Position numbers and translations under genes: made by a program. From NCBI GenBank assembly GCA_963775635.1, contig CAVZJO010000009.1:1-64000 (forward strand): a DNA stretch of 64,000 nucleotides, read 5' to 3'. This document shows, piece after piece, positions 54,932 through 62,699 of the stretch; position 1 is the first letter of the stretch, and each line of letters opens with the position of its first letter. A model generated the notes under the pieces. That model did not search any database. It was not told where the DNA came from and saw nothing but the letters and a program-made list of their open reading frames with translations. Origin of the DNA: JALORV01 sp963775635. Lineage in GTDB: Bacteria; Pseudomonadota; Gammaproteobacteria; Burkholderiales; Burkholderiaceae_F.

Positions 54932-56812
54932 TTGAACAACAACATGTTCGCGAAAGCCGCCATCTGGATGGTGATCGCGCTCGTCCTGTTCACGGTCTTC
55001 AAGCAGTTCGAGAGCCGCCAGAAGCCGGCGGAAACCGTGAGTTACACGCAGTTCCTCGAAGAGGCCAAGGCCGGCAAGATCAAGCGGGTCGAGGTCCAGG
55101 GCCGCACGCTGCAGGTGACTCCTTCCGAGGGCACCCGCTACACGCTGACCTCGCCCGGCGATGCCTGGATGGTCAGCGACCTGATGAAGTCCGGCGTCCA
55201 GGTGTTCGGCAAGCCCGAGGAAGAGCAGTCGCTGCTGACGACGATCTTCGTGTCGTGGTTCCCGATGCTGCTGCTGATCGGCGTCTGGATCTTCTTCATG
55301 CGGCAGATGCAGGGCGGCGGGCGCGGCGGGGCGTTTTCCTTCGGCAAGTCGCGCGCGCGCATGCTCGACGAGAGCAACAATTCGATCACGTTCGTCGATG
55401 TCGCCGGCTGCGACGAGGCGAAGGAAGAAGTGCAGGAACTGGTCGAGTTCCTGCGCGATCCGTCCAAGTTCCAGAAGCTGGGCGGCAGAATTCCGCGCGG
55501 CGTGCTGATGGTCGGTTCCCCTGGCACCGGCAAGACCTTGCTGGCCAAGGCGATCGCCGGCGAGGCCAAGGTGCCGTTTTTCTCGATCTCGGGATCCGAT
55601 TTCGTCGAAATGTTCGTCGGCGTGGGTGCAGCGCGCGTCCGCGACATGTTCGAACAGGCCAAGAAGCATGCGCCATGCATCATCTTCATCGATGAGATCG
55701 ACGCGGTCGGCCGCCAGCGCGGAGCCGGGTTGGGCGGCGGGAACGACGAGCGTGAGCAGACGCTGAACCAGATGCTGGTCGAGATGGACGGCTTCGAGAC
55801 CGGGGCGGGCGTGATCGTCATCGCCGCGACCAACCGTCCGGACGTGCTCGACCCGGCGCTGCTGCGACCGGGCCGTTTCGACCGGCAGGTGGTCGTTCCG
55901 CTGCCCGATATCCGCGGGCGGGAGCAGATCCTCAACGTGCACATGCGCAAGGTGCCGATTGGCGTCGACGTCAAGGCCGACGTCATCGCCCGGGGCACGC
56001 CGGGTTTCTCGGGCGCCGACCTGGCCAACCTGGTCAACGAAGCGGCACTCTTTGCGGCGCGGCGCAGTGCGCGCGTCGTCGAAATGACCGACTTCGAGAA
56101 GGCCAAGGACAAGATCATGATGGGCGCCGAGCGCCGGTCGATGGTCATGTCCGAGGAGGAAAAGCTCAACACGGCTTACCACGAGTCGGGCCACGCGCTG
56201 GTGGCGAAGCTCGTGCCGAAGTCCGACCCGGTGCATAAGGTGACGATCATTCCGCGCGGCCGCGCGCTGGGTGTGACGATGCAGTTGCCAGAGCAGGATC
56301 GCTACGCCTACGACCGGCAGTATCTGCTGTCGCGCATTGCCGTGCTGTTCGGCGGTCGCATCGCCGAGGAAGTGTTCATGAACCAGATGACCACCGGCGC
56401 CGGCAATGACTTCGAGCGTGCCACGCAGATGGCGCGCGACATGGTCACCCGCTACGGCATGAGCGATGCGCTCGGCCCGATGGTGTACGCCGAAAACGAG
56501 GGCGAGGTGTTCCTCGGCCGCTCGATCACCAAGACCACACACGTTTCGGAAGAGACGATGCGCAAGGTCGACGGCGAGATCCGCCGCATCATCGACGAGC
56601 AGTACGCGCTGGCGCGCAAGCTAATCGAGGACAACCGCGACAAGGTCGAGGCGATGGCCAAGGCCCTGATCGAGTGGGAGACTCTCGATTCCGAGCAGAT
56701 CGACGACATCGTCGCTGGCAAGCCGCCGCGGCCGCCGAAGTCGAGCGGATCGGCGCCGCCCACGGGCAAGTCGCCCGCTGGCGGAGTCGAAGGCGCCGCG
56801 CAGCCCGCATAG
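54932..56812 (+). CDS. ftsH: ATP-dependent zinc metalloprotease FtsH
   Basis: The start is a TTG at 54932 with GGGAG 6 bases upstream; it gives the canonical N-terminus NNNMFAKAAIWMVIALVLF. The frame is open upstream, but that part is not conserved. The 626-residue protein has two membrane segments, an AAA domain with Walker A GSPGTGKT (residues 195-202), and a HExxH-type zinc site in AYHESGHALVAK (near residue 415). It degrades membrane and regulatory proteins such as LpxC and sigma-32. A hairpin (54895-54914, arms GCTCCGAG and CTCGGAGC) lies in the leader. A terminator follows. Confidence 0.97.
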   Translation: MNNNMFAKAAIWMVIALVLFTVFKQFESRQKPAETVSYTQFLEEAKAGKIKRVEVQGRTLQVTPSEGTRYTLTSPGDAWMVSDLMKSGVQVFGKPEEEQSLLTTIFVSWFPMLLLIGVWIFFMRQMQGGGRGGAFSFGKSRARMLDESNNSITFVDVAGCDEAKEEVQELVEFLRDPSKFQKLGGRIPRGVLMVGSPGTGKTLLAKAIAGEAKVPFFSISGSDFVEMFVGVGAARVRDMFEQAKKHAPCIIFIDEIDAVGRQRGAGLGGGNDEREQTLNQMLVEMDGFETGAGVIVIAATNRPDVLDPALLRPGRFDRQVVVPLPDIRGREQILNVHMRKVPIGVDVKADVIARGTPGFSGADLANLVNEAALFAARRSARVVEMTDFEKAKDKIMMGAERRSMVMSEEEKLNTAYHESGHALVAKLVPKSDPVHKVTIIPRGRALGVTMQLPEQDRYAYDRQYLLSRIAVLFGGRIAEEVFMNQMTTGAGNDFERATQMARDMVTRYGMSDALGPMVYAENEGEVFLGRSITKTTHVSEETMRKVDGEIRRIIDEQYALARKLIEDNRDKVEAMAKALIEWETLDSEQIDDIVAGKPPRPPKSSGSAPPTGKSPAGGVEGAAQPA

Positions 56813-56830
56813 CGGCTCACTCTGCATACC

Positions 56831-56856
56831 AAGGCCGGCTCGTCCGGCCTTTTTCT
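56831..56856 (+). terminator. Rho-independent terminator after ftsH
   Basis: Arms AAGGCCGG and CCGGCCTT flank a CTCGT loop, with a T-run at the end. It lies 19 bases after the ftsH stop and just before folP. Confidence 0.8.
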
Positions 56857-56869
56857 TGCCGCTTCTAAA

Positions 56870-57739
56870 ATGGCCGGCATGGACACTCCGGTCGTTTCAG
56901 CGCCGGTCGCCTGGAGCGTCGCTGGTGCGACGCTCGATCTGTCGCGACCGCTGATCATGGGCGTGGTCAACGTCACGCCCGATTCGTTCTCCGACGGCGG
57001 CCGCTTCCTGTCGTTCGCCGATGCGCACACGCACGCGCTAAGGCTGGTCGACGAAGGGGCCGACCTGCTCGATATCGGTGGCGAATCGACCCGGCCCGGC
57101 GCGGCCGACGTGTCCGAGGACGAGGAAATCGGCCGGGTGATCCCGCTGATCGAGGCGTTGCGCGGGTGCGGCGTTCCCCTTTCGATCGATACCAGCAAGG
57201 CCGCCGTCATGCGCGCTGCGCTGGCAGCGGGCGCAGCGATCGTCAATGACGTGCGTGCACTGCAAGAGCCGGGCGCTGTCGAGGCGGTGGCTGCGACCGA
57301 CTGCGGAATCGTCGTCATGCACATGCAGGGAACACCGCGCACCATGCAGCGTGAACCCCGCTATGACGACGTCGTACGCGAGGTTTCGACTTTCCTGCAG
57401 GAACGCGTCGTTGCACTCGGGCGAGCGGGCATCGCGGCCGCGCGCATCGTGGTGGATCCGGGCTTCGGATTCGGCAAGTCGGTCGTGCATAACTACACGC
57501 TGCTGCACGATCTGCGCGCACTCACGCAGATCGGCCGGCCGCTGCTCGTTGGGATTTCGCGCAAGGCGATGCTCGGCGCAGCGACCGGCCGTCAGGTCGG
57601 AGAGCGCGCTGCGGCGTCCATCGCGGCCGCAGTGCTGGCGATCGAGCGAGGCGCGCGTATTGTGCGGGTACACGACGTGGCAGGCACGCGCGATGCAATC
57701 CGTGTCTGGGCGGCGATGACAAGAAAGGGAGTCGAATGA
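56870..57739 (+). CDS. folP: Dihydropteroate synthase
   Basis: The 289-residue TIM-barrel enzyme has IMGVVNVTPDSFSDGGRF (loop 1), LDIGGESTRPGA (pterin site), and ISRKAMLG near the end. It joins p-aminobenzoate to dihydropterin diphosphate in folate synthesis and is the sulfonamide target. Two ATGs (56870 and 56879) are possible; TAAAAT lies just upstream. The stop overlaps the glmM start by 4 bases. Confidence 0.95.
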   Translation: MAGMDTPVVSAPVAWSVAGATLDLSRPLIMGVVNVTPDSFSDGGRFLSFADAHTHALRLVDEGADLLDIGGESTRPGAADVSEDEEIGRVIPLIEALRGCGVPLSIDTSKAAVMRAALAAGAAIVNDVRALQEPGAVEAVAATDCGIVVMHMQGTPRTMQREPRYDDVVREVSTFLQERVVALGRAGIAAARIVVDPGFGFGKSVVHNYTLLHDLRALTQIGRPLLVGISRKAMLGAATGRQVGERAAASIAAAVLAIERGARIVRVHDVAGTRDAIRVWAAMTRKGVE

Positions 57740-59088
57740 CGCGCAGGTATTTCGGAACCGACGGTGTGCGCGGGACAGTGGGCGAGGCGCCGATCACGCC
57801 CGAGTTCGTGCTGAAACTGGGGCAGGCCGCCGGGCGCGTGCTGGCGCGGCGCGCAGAGGGGGCGGCCGGGCGCCCGACCGTGCTGATCGGCAAGGACACG
57901 CGAATTTCCGGTTACATGCTGGAAGCCGCACTGGAAGCGGGTTTCGCCAGCGCTGGAGTCGATGTTGTGCTGTCGGGTCCGCTGCCGACGCCTGCAGTGG
58001 CCTACCTGACGCGTGCGCTGCGCCTTGATGCGGGAATCGTCATCAGCGCCTCGCACAACCCGTATCCGGACAACGGCATCAAGTTCTTTTCGGAGCGCGG
58101 CACCAAGCTGCCCGACGCGCTCGAGGCACGCATCGAACAGGAGATGGACCAGCCATGGCACTGCGTCGACGCCCGGCGGCTCGGCAAGGTGCGCCGGCTG
58201 GACGATGCCGCCGGCCGCTACATCGAGTTCTGCAAGAGCACGTTTCCGAACGACTTCGACCTGAAGGGACTGAAGATCGTCGTCGACTGCGCCAACGGCG
58301 CCGCCTACCACGTCGCGCCGCACGTGTTCCATGAACTCGGTGCCGACGTCATTTCGCACGGCGTAGCGCCGAACGGCATGAATATCAACGACGGCGTCGG
58401 TGCGCTGCATGCCGAACAGCTGGCGCACGCGGTGCAGGCGGCTGAAGCCGACCTGGGCCTGGCTCTCGACGGCGACGCGGACCGCTTGCTGGTCTGCGAC
58501 GCTGACGGCCGCATTTATAACGGCGACGAACTGCTGTACGTGGTCGTGCGCGACCGCATGCGGTCGGGCCCCGTCGCCGGCGTCGTCGGGACGCTGATGA
58601 CCAACTACGCGCTCGAGCGACGCTTCGCCGAGCTCGGCATCGCTTTTGCGCGCGCCAAGGTCGGCGACCGCTACGTGCTCGAGTTGCTGGAGGACAAAGG
58701 CTGGCTATACGGCGGCGAAGGTTCGGGCCACCTGCTGTGCCTGGATTGCCACAGCACAGGCGACGGCATCGTTACTGCGTTGCAGATGCTGGCCGCGATG
58801 CGGCGCAGTGGACAAACGATGGCGCAGCTGACGTCTGAACTCGTACTTCTGCCGCAGGCGCTGGTCAACGCGCGCATCGAGCGTGGTTTCGACTGGAAGG
58901 CGCACACGCCGCTGACGGACGAGATGTCGACCGTCGAGCGCGAATTGCGCGGGGCAGGCCGGGTGCTCATCCGCCCGTCGGGAACCGAGCCGGTGTTGCG
59001 TGTCATGGTCGAAGCCGCCGAGCCGGAAATCGCCGAGGCGATGGCGCAGCGCCTCGCGAGTCGCGTCAGCGCCACCGTCCACGGCTGA
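57736..59088 (+). CDS. glmM: Phosphoglucosamine mutase
   Basis: The 450-residue protein has RRYFGTDGVRGTVGEAPIT, the phosphoserine loop VISASHNPYPDNG, a metal loop ALDGDADRLL, a sugar loop GGEGSGHLL and a C-terminal phosphate site RPSGTEPVLRVMVE. It makes glucosamine 1-phosphate for peptidoglycan and lipopolysaccharide. It is activated by phosphorylation. Translation is coupled to folP. Confidence 0.97.
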   Translation: MTRRYFGTDGVRGTVGEAPITPEFVLKLGQAAGRVLARRAEGAAGRPTVLIGKDTRISGYMLEAALEAGFASAGVDVVLSGPLPTPAVAYLTRALRLDAGIVISASHNPYPDNGIKFFSERGTKLPDALEARIEQEMDQPWHCVDARRLGKVRRLDDAAGRYIEFCKSTFPNDFDLKGLKIVVDCANGAAYHVAPHVFHELGADVISHGVAPNGMNINDGVGALHAEQLAHAVQAAEADLGLALDGDADRLLVCDADGRIYNGDELLYVVVRDRMRSGPVAGVVGTLMTNYALERRFAELGIAFARAKVGDRYVLELLEDKGWLYGGEGSGHLLCLDCHSTGDGIVTALQMLAAMRRSGQTMAQLTSELVLLPQALVNARIERGFDWKAHTPLTDEMSTVERELRGAGRVLIRPSGTEPVLRVMVEAAEPEIAEAMAQRLASRVSATVHG

Positions 59089-59107
59089 GCCAGTTGCAAC
59101 GACGGAG

Positions 59108-60163
59108 CTAGTGCGCGGCACGTGGTGCCGCTTCGGAGATTGATGAGCCCGGCGCGATCGGCACCTGCAAGGCCAGAAACTGCAGCGTAGCCGCCCGCCA
59201 TGAATGGCGCTCCGCATGCGCCCGGCACGACGCGCGATCGATACGCAGGGCGTGCAGCGCGGCCTCGACGCAGGTCCTCGTCGAGCACGGCGACCGATGA
59301 GCCACCAACCACGTCGATCGGGCCCTTGCACCGGGAACGCGGCGACCGGCGTGCCGCAGCCCAGCGCCTCCAGCATGACGAGGCCGAAGGTATCGGTCCG
59401 GCTCGGGAATACGAACACATCGGCGGCGCTGTAGAGCCGCGCCAGGCTGATCGGGTCGAGCACGCCGACGAACCGCACCTCGGGAAAGCGCAATTTCAGC
59501 GTCTCGAGCGCGGGCCCGATTCCCGCGACGATCTTGGTTCCCGGCAGGTCGAGCGCCAGGAACGCCTGGATGTTCTTCTCGACCGACACCCGCCCGACAT
59601 AAAGGAATACCGGATGACGCGCGTCGGTGACCAACGGCTCACGCGGCGAGAAGACTTCGTGGTCCACTCCGCGCGTCCAGAGCGCGACGTTGCTGAACCC
59701 GTGGTCGCGCAGTTCGCTCTCCACGGTCGGCGTCGGCGCCATCACGACGCTCGCCGATCCGTGGAAATGACGCAGGAAGCGCGTAGGTCCATTTTTCCGG
59801 CACGCCGAACATTGCGTGCAGGTACTGCGGAAAGCGGGTGTGGTATGCGGTCGAGTAGCGCAAAGCACGCCTTCGGCAATAGCGTCGCGCCGCGTAGCCC
59901 AAAGGTCCTTCGGTTGCGACGTGAATCGCCGCATCGCGCTGGTCGGCGAGCGCCGCATCGAGCAACCGGGCCAGCCGGTGGTACGGCAGCAGCGACAGCC
60001 GGATCTCACCATAACCGGGGCACGGGATGGAGTGGAAATCGAGCGGGGAGATCACCTCGGTTGCGTGTCCGGCTCGCTCGAGTTCGCGGTTGGTGGCCTC
60101 GATCGTCCGCACGACCCCATTGACCTGCGGATGCCACGCGTCGGTAACGGTGATGATCTTCAT
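59108..60163 (-). pseudogene. GT4 glycosyltransferase, broken by three frame shifts
   Basis: The start at 60163 reads MKIITVTDAWHPQVNGVVRT, then AAIHVATEGPLGYAARR, and up to about 59790 (FGVPEKWTYA). The next frame continues FLRHFHGSASVVMAPTPTVE to FPVQG near 59325, including GRVSVEKNIQAFL and DVFVFPSRTDTFGLVMLEALGCGT. The third runs PIDVVGGSSVAVLDEDLR to about 59270. The fourth ends EAALHALRIDRASCRAHAER to 59108. Joined, this is a full GT4 enzyme of the alpha-mannosyl/glucosyl type, about 345 residues. Each break is resolved by removing one base. It lies behind a metallophosphoesterase gene with a 4-base overlap (60160-60163), as in agt of the phosphate-starvation lipid-remodelling pair plcP-agt. 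Confidence 0.75.
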
Positions 60164-61078
60164 GCGAGCGCTTTCTCCGGTGCAAGGGGCAGCGAGGACT
60201 CGACCGCTTCGTCGTCCCAGCGGACGGCCGGCAGCGCGGGCGCCTGACGCCGGTCCCAGGTGACGATGCGCAGCTCGCCCGCTTCGGTCTCGACCAACGC
60301 CGTCAGGCTTTCGACCCAGTCGCCGTCGTTGCAGTAGAGCAAGCCGTCCATCGTGCGGATCTCGGCCTTATGAATGTGCCCGCACACCACGCCGTCGTAT
60401 CCGTGGCGCCGCGCTTCGCGCAGCAGCACCTGCTCGAATCCAGTGATGAAGCTCACCGCGTTCTTGACGCGATGCTTCAGATACTGCGACAGGCTCCAGT
60501 ACGGCAGCCCGAGCTTGATGCGAACGCGGTTGAAGAGCCCGTTTAACCACAGGACGAACTCGTACAGCGAATCGCCGACGTACGCCAGCCAGCGCGCGTG
60601 GAGTATCACAGGCGTCGGCGAAGTCACCGTGGACCACCCACAGGCGCCGGCCGTCCTTCAGCGCGTGTACGGCATCCCGTCGGATCGCCACCTGGCCGAA
60701 ATCGAGACCGGTGAACTGCCGGGCTACCTCGTCGTGGTTGCCCGGGATGTAGACGACATGCGTGCCCTTGCGCGCCTTGCGCAGCACCTTTTGTACGACG
60801 TCGTTGTGGGACTGGGGCCAGTAGAACGTTTTCTTCAGCGCCCAGCCGTCGATGATGTCGCCGACGAGGTAGAGCGTGTCGCACTCGTTATGGCGTAGGA
60901 AGTCGAGCAGGTAACTGGCCTTGCAGCCGCGCGTGCCGAGATGGATATCCGAAATGAAGATCGCGCGATAGCGCCCAACCGCTGGCTCGGGATCGCTGAT
61001 GATCTGTTCCGGCCGAAGGTTGCGCCAACAGCGCGGTTGCGGCTGACGCCAACTGCGTCGACTCGGCGGTCGCCGCAC
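60160..61078 (-). pseudogene. PlcP/LpxH-like metallophosphoesterase, frame broken near 60614
   Basis: The first frame (from a GTG at 61078) encodes AIFISDIHLGTRGCKASYLL, LVGDIIDGWALKKTF, YIPGNHDEVARQF and LWVVHGDFADA, the metal motifs of calcineurin-type phosphoesterases. One base later, from about 60614, the frame VILHARWLAYVGDSLYEFV continues through GLPYWSLSQYLKHRVKNA and GYDGVVCGHIHKAEIRT to 60160. The protein resembles UDP-2,3-diacylglucosamine hydrolases and PlcP, which removes phospholipid headgroups under phosphate limitation. No ATG starts the first frame. A single extra base (T near 60614) accounts for the break. Confidence 0.75.
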
Positions 61079-61364
61079 TCCACAACGCGAACTTCAGTCG
61101 AAGCCATCGCACCATGAGGGATGAACCCTAGGGTGTTCTGGTGACTTCGATATGACACGAGGGCTTGCCGGCGTTTGTTGATGTGCATTGGAAACATGGG
61201 TGGGCGGACGGCAACGTAGCGGAATTCGCGTTGGTCGCTTTGCCAAGAGGTTCACAGCTACACAGGCGAATGCAGCGGTGCCGTTGAGCGCCCCGTGCTC
61301 TGGCGCGCGCCGCTCGACACCTGGTTGTCCGCTTCGCTGGCGCAGGGACGGGCCAGGGTTCCCC
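61079..61364. other. Gap between phosphoesterase and response-regulator genes
   Basis: Both flanking genes are on the minus strand, so this 286-base stretch holds the promoter of the phosphoesterase gene (including the Pho-box-like site at 61141-61158) and the 3' end region of the response-regulator operon. A short CCCTAGGG palindrome lies near 61127. I see no gene here. Confidence 0.35.
61141..61158 (-). promoter_or_regulatory. Pho-box-like site
   Basis: On the minus strand GTGTCAT, four bases, then AAGTCAC match the two 7-base half-sites (CTGTCAT) of a PhoB box at 11-base spacing, 6 of 7 and about 4-5 of 7. It lies about 63 bases ahead of the phosphoesterase GTG start and points toward that gene. 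PhoB control is inferred. Confidence 0.4.
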
Positions 61365-62699
61365 TCAGACGTCCTGGCCTTTCAGTCCATGCCGCTTCAT
61401 CTTCTCCCAGAGCGTTTTGCGCGAGATGCCCAGGATTGTCGCTGCGAGGCCGACGCGGCCGTCTGTCCGCTGCAGTATGGCTGCAAGATAACCTCGCTCA
61501 GCGTCCCCAATGAAGTGGTCGAGCGTCGGCAGGCCACCTGTCGTGCCTTCGCGACGCCCGCCCGGGATGTCAAACAAGTCGGCCACGCTCAGCGCACCGG
61601 CCTCGCTAAGTATGCAGGCACGCTCTAGGCGATTGCGCAATTCCCTGACATTGCCGGGCCAGGTGTGCGCCAGCATGGCTGCTTGTGCATCGGCCAGCAG
61701 CACGCGCGGATGCTCGCCCAGGTCGGCGGCCTGATCCGCGAGAAACCTCTGCGCAAGCCAGAGAATGTCCTCGTGACGCTCGCGCAGGCTGGGGACATGC
61801 AGGTGAACGACATTGATCCGGTAGTACAGGTCTTCGCGGAAACCGCCGTCGCGCACCATCGCCGCGAGATCACGATGCGTGGCACAGTAGACGCGGACAT
61901 CGACGCCAATCGCTGCCTCCGACCCCAGCCGCTGAATGCTACGTTCCTGGATCGCGCGCATCAGCTTGACTTGCATGGCGAGCGGAAGATCGCCAATCTC
62001 GTCGAGAAATAGCGTTCCCCGGTGTGCCTGTTCAAAGTAGCCCTTGCGCTCGCGATCGGCTCCGGTGTATGCGCCACGTTCATGGCCGAAGAACGAGTCC
62101 TCGAGCAGGCTCTCTGGTATGGCGCCGCAGTTCACCGGGACAAACGGCTGTTTATCCCCGCTGGAAGACGCGCGATGCAGGTAGTGCGCCAGCACCTCCT
62201 TGCCGCTGCCGCTCTCACCAGTGATCAACACGGTGCGCGCCCGGGCGCCGACGCGCTGCGCGGTCGCCGATAGCGCTCGCATTGGCGCGGAAATGCCGAG
62301 GTCCGACTTCGGCTGATCCACGGCGGGGGTCGCGACCCCGACGAGCGTGCGCACCTTTCCGACCAGGTCGGCAATATCGAATGGCTTCGACACGTAGTCT
62401 GCGGCGCCCCGGCGCAGCACGCTGACTGCGCCTTCTATCGACGCGAAGCCTGTGATGAAGATAAACGGAGGCGTAAGCGCGAGGTCGTCATTGGCGCGCG
62501 CCAGCACTTCCTCCCCGCTGATGTCGGGCAGGCGGATGTCGGAGATCACGGCGTCGTACGGTGAGGCGCCAAGGGCAGCGAGAGCATCGTTGCCGCGCTT
62601 GTACCAGTCGGTGCGGAATCCTTCGAGGCTGAATCGATCGCACAGCGATTCGCCCATGATCGGGTCGTCTTCGATCAGGCAGATGTGCGGTGTGCTCAT
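61365..62699 (-). CDS. NtrC-type sigma-54 response regulator
   Basis: The 444-residue protein has a receiver domain (Asp54 in VISDIRLPD), an AAA+ domain with Walker A GESGSGKE (residues 161-168) and the sigma-54 contact loop GAYTGA (209-214), and a C-terminal Fis-type helix-turn-helix (AATILGISRKTLWEKMKRHG). It activates sigma-54 promoters when phosphorylated. The start overlaps the kinase stop by 4 bases, so the pair is one operon. Target genes are unknown. Confidence 0.93.
   Translation of the reverse strand: MSTPHICLIEDDPIMGESLCDRFSLEGFRTDWYKRGNDALAALGASPYDAVISDIRLPDISGEEVLARANDDLALTPPFIFITGFASIEGAVSVLRRGAADYVSKPFDIADLVGKVRTLVGVATPAVDQPKSDLGISAPMRALSATAQRVGARARTVLITGESGSGKEVLAHYLHRASSSGDKQPFVPVNCGAIPESLLEDSFFGHERGAYTGADRERKGYFEQAHRGTLFLDEIGDLPLAMQVKLMRAIQERSIQRLGSEAAIGVDVRVYCATHRDLAAMVRDGGFREDLYYRINVVHLHVPSLRERHEDILWLAQRFLADQAADLGEHPRVLLADAQAAMLAHTWPGNVRELRNRLERACILSEAGALSVADLFDIPGGRREGTTGGLPTLDHFIGDAERGYLAAILQRTDGRVGLAATILGISRKTLWEKMKRHGLKGQDV

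Noticed and set aside
54866..56542. Long open minus-strand frame antisense to ftsH
   Set aside because: High GC makes long shadow frames common; it has no ribosome site or recognisable domain and lies wholly across a clear FtsH gene.
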